Shown here one piece after another: positions 1-7,300 of a DNA stretch of 21,217 nt. Every line of letters starts with the position of its first letter. Within the stretch, counting starts at the first letter, position 1. The position numbers and the translations under genes were made by a program. The notes under the pieces were generated by a model. It was given only the letters and a program-made list of their open reading frames with translations. It made no database searches and had not been told where the DNA came from. The stretch comes from Bacillota bacterium (lineage in GTDB: Bacteria; Bacillota; Clostridia; Oscillospirales; Acutalibacteraceae): the NCBI GenBank assembly GCA_009786275.1, contig WQTL01000512.1, positions 1 to 21,217 of the forward strand. The letters are read 5' to 3'.

Positions 1-328
1 GGGTGCGCAGGGCGGCCTCGAAGGTCTTGCCCTCCCGCAGGTGCTCGTAGATCGTGTCGGTCTGGTCGCCGTTGGTCACGATGGTCTGGCTGCCCAGCAC
101 CCGCACGGGGGAGTAGATCACCAGGGAGGGGTCGCGCAGCCTGGAGGCGTCGAAGGGGTGCGTGCGCAGGCCGCTGCCGTCCTTGACAAAGATGCGGTTT
201 CGGCTGTTCTCGCTGCGCCCCATGATGAAATAGGCGATCACGGCGTTCTGCCCGTCGCAGTGCAGCCCCATGAGGATGCCCCGCCCCGGGTAGGCGTTGC
301 CGTTGAGGTAGGTCTGGGCGGTTTTCAT
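1..328 (-). CDS. IMP cyclohydrolase-like protein (PurO-type), 5' part only
   Basis: The reverse strand reads MKTAQTYLNGNAYPGRG and continues without a stop for 109 codons to the window edge, so the C-terminus is missing. The start ATG (328-326) has an AAGGAG ribosome binding site about 9 bases upstream. The N-terminal pattern (NxYPGRGI, then a YFIMGRSENSRNR segment and a DPSLVIY segment) is what I know from the PurO-type IMP cyclohydrolase family, which closes the ring of FAICAR to form IMP in the last step of purine synthesis. In Firmicutes such proteins coexist with or replace the cyclohydrolase half of PurH, so the exact role cannot be settled here. It has its own promoter in the 103-bp gap after serA. 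Family assignment is from remembered sequence pattern, not from a search. Confidence 0.75.
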   Translation of the reverse strand, partial: MKTAQTYLNGNAYPGRGILMGLHCDGQNAVIAYFIMGRSENSRNRIFVKDGSGLRTHPFDASRLRDPSLVIYSPVRVLGSQTIVTNGDQTDTIYEHLREGKTFEAALRT

Positions 329-368
329 TCGATACCACTCCTTCGATTCAGTTCATCAAAGCTCTGAT

Positions 369-397
369 ATCTTACACCAAAATGCGCGTTTTGTCAA
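369..397 (-). promoter_or_regulatory. Sigma-A type promoter of the purO-like gene
   Basis: On the minus strand TTGACA (397-392) and TAAGAT (374-369) are separated by exactly 17 bases. The predicted start of transcription lies near 362, about 34 bases before the ATG at 328. It lies in the gap between serA and the purO-like gene, so the latter need not depend on serA transcription. Confidence 0.7.
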
Positions 398-431
398 GGT
401 TCAGCACGCAATTACCCAAAAAAGGAACAAA

Positions 432-1580
432 TCAGCCCTTCAGCACCCGTACTTTCAGTACGCCGTCCTCTTTAGACATTGTGTTGACGTAAGCTGCGGC
501 ATAGTCATCATCAAGCTCATCTGTGGTGTCTATCACAGTGTAGGCAATATCGCCACGAGTATAGGTCGCCACAAAATCACGCTTCGAGGATTCAATTACA
601 AGAGCTTTATCGTGTATAATGCATTTGCGCCATTCAAAGCTGGCGGGCAGCTCTGTCTTCGGCAGGTTTACGCTGTTCACGATCTCGCCGCGCTCGATGT
701 AGGCGGTGAGCTGCTTTGCCGCCATGATGGCGCAGTTGTCCTCGGATTCCGGGGTGGAGGCGCCCAGGTGCGGGATGGCGGTGACGCCCGGCACGCCGAT
801 CATCTCGTCGGTGGGGAAGTCCACCACATAGGCCGCGACCTTGCCGGACTCGAGGGCCGCCAACAGGTCGGCGCTGTTGACCAGGTCCGCGCGGGCCGTG
901 TTGACGATGCGGATGCCGTCCTTCGCGCCCGCCAGGAACGCCGCGTTGACGGAGCCCTTGGTCTCCGCGTTCAGGGGGGCGTGCAGGCTGAGGTAGTCGC
1001 TCACGGCGGCAACTTCGGCGGCGCTGGCAAGCAGCTTCACGCCGGGGTCGAGCTTCGCCTTGGCGGCGTCGGAGATGTAGGGGTCGTAGGCGGCCACGTC
1101 CATGCCCAGCGCGGCGGCGGCGTTGGCCACCAGGCCGCCGATGGCGCCCACGCCGATGAGGCCCAGGGTCTTGCCCAGAATTTCCGGGCCCACATACGCG
1201 CCCTTGCCTTTTTCGACCAGCTTGCCGACCTCGGCACCCTGGCCCTTGAGGCCCTTGCACCAGTCGATGGCCTCTGCCACCTTGCGGGAGGCCAGGAACA
1301 GGCCCATGATCACGAGCTCCTTCACGCCGTTGGCGTTGGCGCCCGGGGTGTTGAACACGCAGATGCCCTTTGCGGTGCAGACGTCCACGGGCACGTTGTT
1401 GTAGCCCGCGCCGGCCCGGGCCACGGCTAGGGTGGCGGGGTCGAAGTCATAGTCGAGCAGGGAGGCCGAGCGCACCATGATGGCGGCGGGCGCCTCCACG
1501 GCTTCGCCGCAGACGTAGTCGGCGGGGAACTGGTCGAGACCGCACTTGGCGATCTTGTTGAATAAAAGAATGTTAGGCAT
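432..1580 (-). CDS. serA: D-3-phosphoglycerate dehydrogenase
   Basis: This 382-residue protein oxidises 3-phosphoglycerate to 3-phosphohydroxypyruvate, the first step of serine synthesis. The start is MPNILLF at 1580: GAAGGAG lies just upstream, and the further upstream in-frame ATG (1595) overlaps that ribosome binding site. The NAD-binding GxGxxG is at residues 143-148. Catalytic candidates are Arg230 (NTARADLVN), Glu259 (DFPTDE) and His271 (PHLGASTPE). After the linker VNSVNLP (about 301-307) comes an ACT-like region with the recognisable end pattern YTRGDIAYTVID, but its first helix appears shortened and the usual second Asn is not seen. The DNA for this C-terminus (432 to about 655) is much AT-richer than the rest. 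It shares its strand and order with serC and a small zinc-ribbon gene 24 bases upstream, probably one transcription unit. Confidence 0.95.
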   Translation of the reverse strand: MPNILLFNKIAKCGLDQFPADYVCGEAVEAPAAIMVRSASLLDYDFDPATLAVARAGAGYNNVPVDVCTAKGICVFNTPGANANGVKELVIMGLFLASRKVAEAIDWCKGLKGQGAEVGKLVEKGKGAYVGPEILGKTLGLIGVGAIGGLVANAAAALGMDVAAYDPYISDAAKAKLDPGVKLLASAAEVAAVSDYLSLHAPLNAETKGSVNAAFLAGAKDGIRIVNTARADLVNSADLLAALESGKVAAYVVDFPTDEMIGVPGVTAIPHLGASTPESEDNCAIMAAKQLTAYIERGEIVNSVNLPKTELPASFEWRKCIIHDKALVIESSKRDFVATYTRGDIAYTVIDTTDELDDDYAAAYVNTMSKEDGVLKVRVLKG

Positions 1581-1604
1581 GGTAAACTCCTTCATAATGT
1601 GATG

Positions 1605-1934
1605 TTATTCTTTTGAGGCGTTGCTTTTTCTAAGAATTATACGCCAAACGGCGCTAGCTGCATAGAGAACGAAAAAGAAAACGATTTTTGGCAAATAGAG
1701 ATCTGGCCCCGATGGTGTTTCATCATAAAACATGGATGTGAAAGGGCCAACATCAAATATCGTTGCGAAAAGGCCAACAGCGGAAACAGCGGATAAGCAA
1801 TACGATACAATAAGAGCGATCTTTTTTGGCGTAAGCTTCTTGGGCGAAGACTCGGATGGCGACGCCGCCGCGCCGCAGAATTTGCAGAACCGGGAATCGT
1901 CATCTAGCTGGGCACCGCATTTCGGGCAAACCAT
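1605..1934 (-). CDS. Small zinc-ribbon membrane protein, function unknown
   Basis: The start at 1934 is chosen because a GAAGG site lies seven bases upstream and because the product begins directly with the zinc ribbon; the longer in-frame extension to 1994 has no such support. The protein has 109 residues. CPKCG and CKFCG (Cys3, Cys6, Cys17, Cys20) form a typical zinc-ribbon as in the DUF-type zinc_ribbon_2 proteins. A basic Pro/Ser linker (about 22-37) leads to two predicted membrane segments (about 38-60 and 82-100). The gene is AT-richer than serC and serA, between which it sits, suggesting insertion into a serC-serA operon. Proteins of this layout are common in Firmicutes and mostly uncharacterised; no function can be given. 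Confidence 0.8.
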   Translation of the reverse strand: MVCPKCGAQLDDDSRFCKFCGAAASPSESSPKKLTPKKIALIVSYCLSAVSAVGLFATIFDVGPFTSMFYDETPSGPDLYLPKIVFFFVLYAASAVWRIILRKSNASKE

Positions 1935-2008
1935 AGAAAGGCCTTCTTTCCGCACGTTGCAGGGGCGGCAATCTGCCGCCCGCCACAACATCATAAATCC
2001 CGTTCGCG

Positions 2009-2066
2009 CCTAATCCCAAGCCCCCTTCGCTCGCGAGGGGGGTGGCCCCGCAGGGCCGGGGGGAGC
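2009..2066 (+). repeat. Dispersed palindromic repeat, copy 1
   Basis: This gap between serC and the zinc-ribbon gene starts with cctaatcccaag and then holds two hairpins: ccccctt/aggggg around 2021-2041 and ggccc/gggcc around 2044-2057. The start and two-hairpin layout match copies 2 and 3 (3302-3376 and 3424-3494), though the stem sequences have diverged with compensating changes. It sits directly after the serC stop codon in transcription order and may act as an intercistronic structure. Confidence 0.6.
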
Positions 2067-2070
2067 CAAA

Positions 2071-3153
2071 TTACCCGTTCTTTTTCTCGAAGTCCGCCAT
2101 GAACGCCACCAGGGCTTCCACGCCTTCCACGGGCATGGCGTTGTAGATGCTGGCGCGCATGCCGCCCACGGACCTGTGCCCCTTGATGTTCACGAAGCCC
2201 GCGGCTGTCGCGGCCTTCACGAAGGCGTTGTTGAGGTCCTCGCTGGGGGCCACGAAGGTCACGTTCATCATGGAGCGGCAGTCGGGCCGCACGGGGTTGG
2301 TGAACATGGCGCTGTTGTCGATGAAATCGTAGAGCAGCTTGGCCTTGTACTGGTTGCGGGCCTTCAGGGCCTCCAGGCCGCCCAGGGTCTGTATCCACTC
2401 CAGCACCAGCTTGCAGATGTAGATCGGCCAGCAGGGCGGGGTGTTGTACATGGAGTCGTTGTCCACGACCTGCTTCCAGTCCATCACGGTGGGGATGTCT
2501 TTACGGGCACGGCCGAGCAGGTCCTCGCGCACGATGGCGACGGTCAGGCCCGCCGGGGCCACGTTCTTCTGCGCGCCGCCGAACATCACGCCGAATTTAC
2601 TGACGTCCATGGGCTCGCTCAAAAAGCTGGAGCTGATGTCGGCCACCAGGGGCACGTCGCCGGTCTCGGGCAGCTCGGGCCATTTGGTGCCGAAGATGGT
2701 GTTGTTGTGGCAGATGTAGAAATAGTCCGCGTCCGGGGTGAACGCCGCGGGATCCAGGTCGGGAATCACGCTGAAGGTCTGCGCCTTGGAGGTGGCAACG
2801 AGGTTGATCTCGCCGTATTTCTGGGCCTCCTGGTACGCCTTGGTGGCGAACTGCCCGGTGACGACGTAGTCGGCCTTGCCGGAGCCGGTGAGCAGGTTCA
2901 GCGGCACGGCGGCGAACTGCAGCGAAGCGCCGCCCTGGAGGAAGAGCACCTTATAGTTCTCGGGGATGCCCATCACCTGGCGCATGAGGGACTGCGCGCC
3001 GAAGATGATCTCCTCATAAACTTTGCTTCGATGCGACATTTCCATTACTGACTGCCCGGAGCCGTTGTAGTCGAGCATTTCTTCTGCCGCGCGGTTGAGT
3101 ACCGATTCCGGCAGCATGGAGGGGCCTGCGGAGAAATTGTAGACTCGTGCCAT
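2071..3153 (-). CDS. serC: Phosphoserine aminotransferase
   Basis: This 360-residue PLP enzyme transaminates 3-phosphohydroxypyruvate with glutamate to give phosphoserine, the second step of serine synthesis; it can also act in PLP synthesis in some bacteria. The family start YNFSAGPSMLP (5-15), the phosphate-binding HRSK (41-44), the GGASLQF segment (74-80) and the PLP lysine in GGAQKNVAPAG (Lys196) are all present, and length is normal. An AAAGGGA ribosome binding site precedes the ATG. It is first in the probable unit serC - zinc ribbon - serA with its own promoter at 3207-3235. serB is not in this window. Confidence 0.97.
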   Translation of the reverse strand: MARVYNFSAGPSMLPESVLNRAAEEMLDYNGSGQSVMEMSHRSKVYEEIIFGAQSLMRQVMGIPENYKVLFLQGGASLQFAAVPLNLLTGSGKADYVVTGQFATKAYQEAQKYGEINLVATSKAQTFSVIPDLDPAAFTPDADYFYICHNNTIFGTKWPELPETGDVPLVADISSSFLSEPMDVSKFGVMFGGAQKNVAPAGLTVAIVREDLLGRARKDIPTVMDWKQVVDNDSMYNTPPCWPIYICKLVLEWIQTLGGLEALKARNQYKAKLLYDFIDNSAMFTNPVRPDCRSMMNVTFVAPSEDLNNAFVKAATAAGFVNIKGHRSVGGMRASIYNAMPVEGVEALVAFMADFEKKNG

Positions 3154-3206
3154 GGTGTGTCATCCCTTTCGTCCATTTCAGAATTTTTGCCTTTATAGGC
3201 TACTAC

Positions 3207-3235
3207 ATTATACTGCTATTCCCAATGAAATGCAA
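3207..3235 (-). promoter_or_regulatory. Promoter of serC
   Basis: Minus-strand TTGCAT (3235-3230) and TATAAT (3212-3207) with a 17-base spacer. Predicted transcription start is near 3200, leaving a leader of about 47 bases before serC. The rest of the 393-base non-coding stretch 3154-3546 holds two repeat copies and the rpmA terminator; I see no gene in it. Confidence 0.75.
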
Positions 3236-3301
3236 GGGTTCCATCTGATGAATCCCTTGCCGAAATAGTTTAAATTTTGTGTAAAATGCTAGGGGAGGGG
3301 A

Positions 3302-3376
3302 GGTCGCTCCGCGAACCATCCTCACCCGCCCGAGGCGGGAGCTCCTTCCACGGGAAGGAGCCTGGGGGATTAGGCG
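3302..3376 (-). repeat. Dispersed palindromic repeat, copy 2 (inverted relative to copy 3)
   Basis: Read on the minus strand this starts cgcctaatccc, then aggctcc and two hairpins (ctcctt/aaggag and cccgcc/ggcggg), and ends tcgcggagcgac. Copy 3 at 3424-3494 has the same start, the same two-hairpin design and the identical end tcgcggagcgac on the plus strand. The two copies therefore face each other as an inverted pair 47 bases apart. Confidence 0.75.
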
Positions 3377-3423
3377 TAAACGGGCAATGCAATTACAAGG
3401 CTGCGGAACGAGATGTCGGTTTG

Positions 3424-3494
3424 CTTAATCCCAAGGCTCCCTCTCGCAGAGGGAGCTGTCATCTCGGATGACTGAGGGTGTATCGCGGAGCGAC
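3424..3494 (+). repeat. Dispersed palindromic repeat, copy 3
   Basis: The plus strand shows ttaatcccaaggctccctct, a hairpin ctccctct/agagggag, a second hairpin gtcat/atgac, then tgaggg and the end tcgcggagcgac. Repeats of the form ggctccctc...gagggagctgtca...tgactgaggg are, from memory, frequent between genes in gut Clostridia. Its end touches the T-tract of the rpmA terminator. Confidence 0.75.
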
Positions 3495-3496
3495 AT

Positions 3497-3529
3497 AAAA
3501 ACCCTCCCAAGCGTCACCGCTCGGGAGGG
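3497..3529 (-). terminator. Rho-independent terminator of the rplU-rpmA operon
   Basis: A hairpin pairs 3502-3508 with 3523-3529 (seven pairs) and 3510-3513 with 3518-3521 (four pairs) around a four-base loop. On the minus strand it is followed by TTTTT (3501-3497). It lies 18 bases after the rpmA stop codon and closes the ribosomal operon, so obg is not the next gene of this transcript. Confidence 0.85.
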
Positions 3530-3546
3530 CCTTATCCTGCTGAAGT

Positions 3547-3810
3547 TTACTCGGCCGTGGTGGGGTAGATGCTCACCTTCTTGCGGTCCTTGCCCATGCG
3601 CTCAAAGCGTACGGTGCCGTCGGCGGTGGCGAACAGGGTGTCGTCCCTGCCCCTGCCCACGTTGGTGCCGGGGTGAATCTTCGTGCCGCGCTGGCGCACG
3701 AGGATATTCCCCGCCAGCACGAACTGGCCGTCGGCGCGCTTGGCGCCCAGCCGCTTGGAGGCGGAGTCGCGCCCGTTGCGGGTGGAACCCATACCTTTTT
3801 TATGTGCCAT
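3547..3810 (-). CDS. rpmA: 50S ribosomal protein L27
   Basis: This is an 87-residue L27, a large-subunit protein whose N-terminus reaches the peptidyl transferase centre. MAHKKGMGSTRNGRDSASKRLG and the later GNILVRQRGTKIHPGTNVGRG are diagnostic. The start ATG has a GAGGAG site seven bases upstream. The mature-type N-terminus MAHKKG starts directly at the ATG: the extension ending in a Phe-Phe-Ala type site, which most Firmicutes make and remove with the protease Prp, is absent. The gene lies only 24 bases after rplU, leaving no room for prp, which normally sits between them. Confidence 0.97.
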   Translation of the reverse strand: MAHKKGMGSTRNGRDSASKRLGAKRADGQFVLAGNILVRQRGTKIHPGTNVGRGRDDTLFATADGTVRFERMGKDRKKVSIYPTTAE

Positions 3811-3834
3811 GATGCTCTCCTCTCTAAACCCGCG

Positions 3835-4149
3835 TTAAGCGGCGTTGATGGCGGTGATTTCGACTTTCGTGTAGGGCTGGCGGTGGCCCATCTTGCGCTT
3901 CTCGTTCTTCTTGGCCTTGTAGGTGAACACGGTGATCTTCTTGCCCCGCCCGTTCTTGAGCACCTTGGCGGCGACGCTCGCGCCCTCCACGGTGGGGGTG
4001 CCGGCCTTGATGCCGTCGTCGGTGCCCAGCGCGACGACCTGGTCAAAGGTGACCTCGTCCTCGGCTTCGGCGCCCAGCTTCTCGATGAACAGTTCCTGGC
4101 CCACCTCGACCTTGTACTGCTTGCCGCCGGTTGCGATGATTGCGTACAT
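3835..4149 (-). CDS. rplU: 50S ribosomal protein L21
   Basis: This 104-residue protein binds 23S rRNA in the large subunit. MYAIIATGGKQYKVEVGQ at the start and the C-terminal KKNEKRKMGHRQPYTKVEI are typical. The start at 4149 fits the family and has GAGG about seven bases upstream; the open frame continues upstream through the promoter and leader, which excludes the longer form. It is first in a two-gene operon with rpmA. Confidence 0.97.
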   Translation of the reverse strand: MYAIIATGGKQYKVEVGQELFIEKLGAEAEDEVTFDQVVALGTDDGIKAGTPTVEGASVAAKVLKNGRGKKITVFTYKAKKNEKRKMGHRQPYTKVEITAINAA

Positions 4150-4226
4150 TGGATTCCTCTTCTCATAAAAAGTCTCGCTGTCAGGGGCGGAGGGCATACC
4201 TCGCTTAGGTGCCCGGAACACGCGGC
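4150..4226 (-). promoter_or_regulatory. Possible L21 leader (5' UTR) of rplU-rpmA
   Basis: The roughly 75-base untranslated leader contains a stem made of gggca-cct and agg-ta-tgccc around 4213-4192, before the ribosome binding site. Firmicutes rplU genes often carry a structured L21 leader that is thought to mediate feedback by L21. Position and size fit; I could not check the covariance model. Confidence 0.4.
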
Positions 4227-4232
4227 CCAAAT

Positions 4233-4261
4233 ATTATACCAGATTCGCGAAGAGATGTCAA
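4233..4261 (-). promoter_or_regulatory. Promoter of rplU-rpmA
   Basis: Perfect consensus on the minus strand: TTGACA (4261-4256), 17-base spacer, TATAAT (4238-4233). Such strength suits a ribosomal protein operon. It is back to back with the lhr promoter; the two -35 boxes are 23 bases apart. Confidence 0.9.
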
Positions 4262-4284
4262 GAAAAATATTTGCGTTTTCCTAT

Positions 4285-4313
4285 TTGACACGCCCGAATA
4301 TTTGTGCTATACT
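4285..4313 (+). promoter_or_regulatory. Promoter of the Lhr-type helicase gene, apparently leaderless
   Basis: TTGACA (4285-4290), 17-base spacer, TATACT (4308-4313). The ATG of the helicase begins at 4320, seven bases after the -10 box, where transcription would start. There is no Shine-Dalgarno sequence before the ATG. Confidence 0.8.
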
Positions 4314-4319
4314 ATTCCC

Positions 4320-7300
4320 ATGGATGACATTTTCACCCCACAAGCCCAAGCTTGGTTCTCGAAGTCCCTCGGCCTCCCCACGCCCGTGCAGCGCGAGGCC
4401 TGGCCGCGCATTGCCGCCGGGGAGCACGTGCTGGTCAGCTCGCCCACGGGCACGGGCAAAACCCTGTGCGCCTTCCTGGTGTTCCTGGACCGGCTGCTGG
4501 CCCAGGCCGCCCGAGGGGAACTGCCCGACAAGCTGCAACTGATCTACATCTCGCCGCTGAAATCCCTCGCGACCGATATAAGAGAAAATCTGCAAACCCC
4601 GCTGGAGGGCATCTCCGGCGAGTACGGCGAAAGCCTCGGCATACGCGTGCACCTGCGCACGGGCGACACCCCGGCCTCCGAGCGCCAAAAGGCCCTGCGC
4701 AAGCCGCCGCATATTTTGCTCACCACGCCGGAGTCGCTCTTCCTGCTGCTGACTTCGCAGACGGGGCGAACGATGCTCAGCGGCGCGCGCGCCTGCATCA
4801 TCGACGAGATGCACGCTCTGCTGGGCAACAAGCGCGGGGCGCACCTGCTGCTCTCCCTGGCCCGCCTCGATAAACTCTGCGGCGAGCCCCTGCAGCGCAT
4901 CGGGCTTTCCGCCACCCTGAAGGACACGGGGCTGGCCATGCGCTGGCTCTCGCCCGAGCCGGTGGTCCTCGCCGCGCCGCCCGCGGAGAAAAAATTCACC
5001 ATCGCCGTGAAAAAGCCCAACGAATCCGGCCTCCTGCCCGAGGGCAGCATCTGGCCCGAGATGGCCAAGGCCGTCATAGCGCAGTGCGAGGGCTGCCGCA
5101 CGGTGCTGGCCTTCTGCGAGGGCCGCGCCACCGCCGAGCGCCTGGCCCATCACGTGAACCAGGAAGCTGGCGAGGAGTTCGCCCGCACCCACCACGGCAG
5201 CATGGACCGCGACCGCCGGCAGCAGGTGGAGGCCCAACTGCGGGCGGGGGAGCTGCGGCTGCTCATCGCCACGGCCTCCATGGAGCTGGGCATCGACGTG
5301 GGCGAGGTGGATAAAGTCATCCAGGTCGGCCCGGCGCGCACGGTTTCCTCACTGGTGCAGCGCCTGGGCCGCGCGGGCCACCGCCCGGGCGAGACCAGCG
5401 AGATGGTGGTATTCCCCCGGGAGGGCTTCGAGGCCCTGCAATGCGCCCTGCTGGCCCATCTGGCCCGCCGCGGCGACCTGGAGCCCCTCGCGCCGCCCGA
5501 GGGCTGCCTGGATTTGCTGGCCCAGCACCTGGTGTCCATGGCCGTGGGCGATGGCTTCCGCGAGGACGACGTCATGGCCATCCTGCCCCGCGCCTATCCT
5601 TTTAAAGACTTAACGATAGACGACCTGCGCGCCGTCCTCGCCATGCTGGCGGGGGACTACGAGCACGCCCGGGAGGTCCCGGTACGCCCGCGGATCCTCT
5701 ACGACCGCATCCACGGCACGGTGAGCGGCGACAACTATTCCCGCATCCTGGCACTGTCCGCCGGGGGTACCATACCCGACAGGGGCTATTTCGCTGTCAA
5801 GACCGAGGCCGGCGTGAAGCTCGGCGAGCTGGACGAGGAGATGGTCTTTGAGGCCCGCTGCGGCGACCAGTTCATGCTGGGCACCTTCCCCTGGAGGATC
5901 GTCAGCATCGGCCACGACGACGTGACCGTCGCCCCCGGCTCGCGCGAGACCGCGGGCGTGCCCTTCTGGAAGGGCGACGGCAGCGGGCGGCACATCGAGA
6001 CCGGCCGCGCCATGGGCGCGCTCCTGCGCGGCCTGGTGGAGGATTTACACGCCGGTTTGCTGCCGGAGACCCTCGAAAGCATGGGCCTGGACGAGGGCGC
6101 GGTCGACGACGCCCGGGGCGTGATCGAGCGCCAGCTGGAGGCCACGGGCGCGCTGCCGGACGACCGCACGCTGCTCCTGGAGCATTTCAGCACCGAGGCG
6201 GGCGAGAAGCAGGGCCTGGTGCACTGTGTACTGGGCCGCCGCGTCAACGACCCCCTGGCCCTGCTGTGCCGCGAGGCCGCGCGCCGCCGGGGCCGCGACA
6301 TCACCGTGCTCACCGACGACGACGGCTTTTTGCTCTTCCCCAAGGACGGCGAGGATGCCGACCCGCGCTGGCTCTACGCCTTCGGCGGGGACGAGGCCGT
6401 TCAAATCCTCGGGGCCCTGCTGCCCGCCACCCCGGCCTTCGGCATGACCTTCCGCTACAACGCCGCCCACGCCCTCATCATGGGGGCGCGCGACCGGGGC
6501 CGCCACCCCCTGTGGGTGCAGCGCATGCGCGCCGCCGAGACCCTCAACGCCCTGGCGGACCGCCCGGAGCACCCCCTCCTGCGCGAATCCACCCGCGAAT
6601 GCCTGCAAGACGTCTGGGACATCGCCGCCCTGCGGGAGGTCGTCGCGGCGCTGCGCAGCGGGCAAATCGCCCTGCGGGAGGCCCGGACCGACGAACCCTC
6701 GCCGCTGTCCATCACCCTGCGCCGCGCCGTGGAGATGCAGAACATGTACGACTACGACCCCACCGGCGACGCGGTCATCGCCCGGGCGCACGCGCAGCTG
6801 GAAGGCCTCGCGCAAGCGCCGGCAGCGCTCCCGCCGCCCAAGGAGCTGCTGGAGCAGGCGGCTTTCGGGGCGAAGCCCCCGGAGGATCCGGCGCAGCTGC
6901 ACAGCCTTCTCATGGCCGAGGGCGACATCGCCGCCGGGGAGCTGGACGTGCCCGCCGCCTGGTTCGAGGCCTTGGCAAAACAGGGCCGCGCGGCCTATAT
7001 CGAGCCCGGCCTGTGGGTCGCCGCCGAGCGCGCGGACGAATACAATTTGGCCCTGGAGGAGTGCGACGGCGAAGCCCTCCGGCAGATTGTCCGCCGCCTG
7101 CTGCGATACCGGGGCGGGCAGACGCCGCAGACGCTGTCGGAGCGCTACTTCCTCCCGGAGGAGCAGGCCTTCGCCCTGCTGCTCGCCCTGCGGGAGGAGC
7201 GCCACGCCGTGGAGAGCGAGGGCGTGTTCTACCACGCGCAGAACTTCGAACGCGCGCGCCTGGCCTTCCGCAACCGCCGCCGCGGCGAGATCGAGACCCT

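Noticed and set aside
612..1430. Long plus-strand open frame opposite serA
   Set aside because: It is a shadow of the GC-rich serA codons; the product is low in complexity and has no ribosome binding site.
3273..3300. Plus-strand promoter before the repeat pair
   Set aside because: TTGCCG and a TAAAAT-like box occur, but spacing is poor and no gene follows.
3302..3494. CRISPR array
   Set aside because: Only two inverted, internally palindromic copies with no regular spacers and no cas genes in the window.
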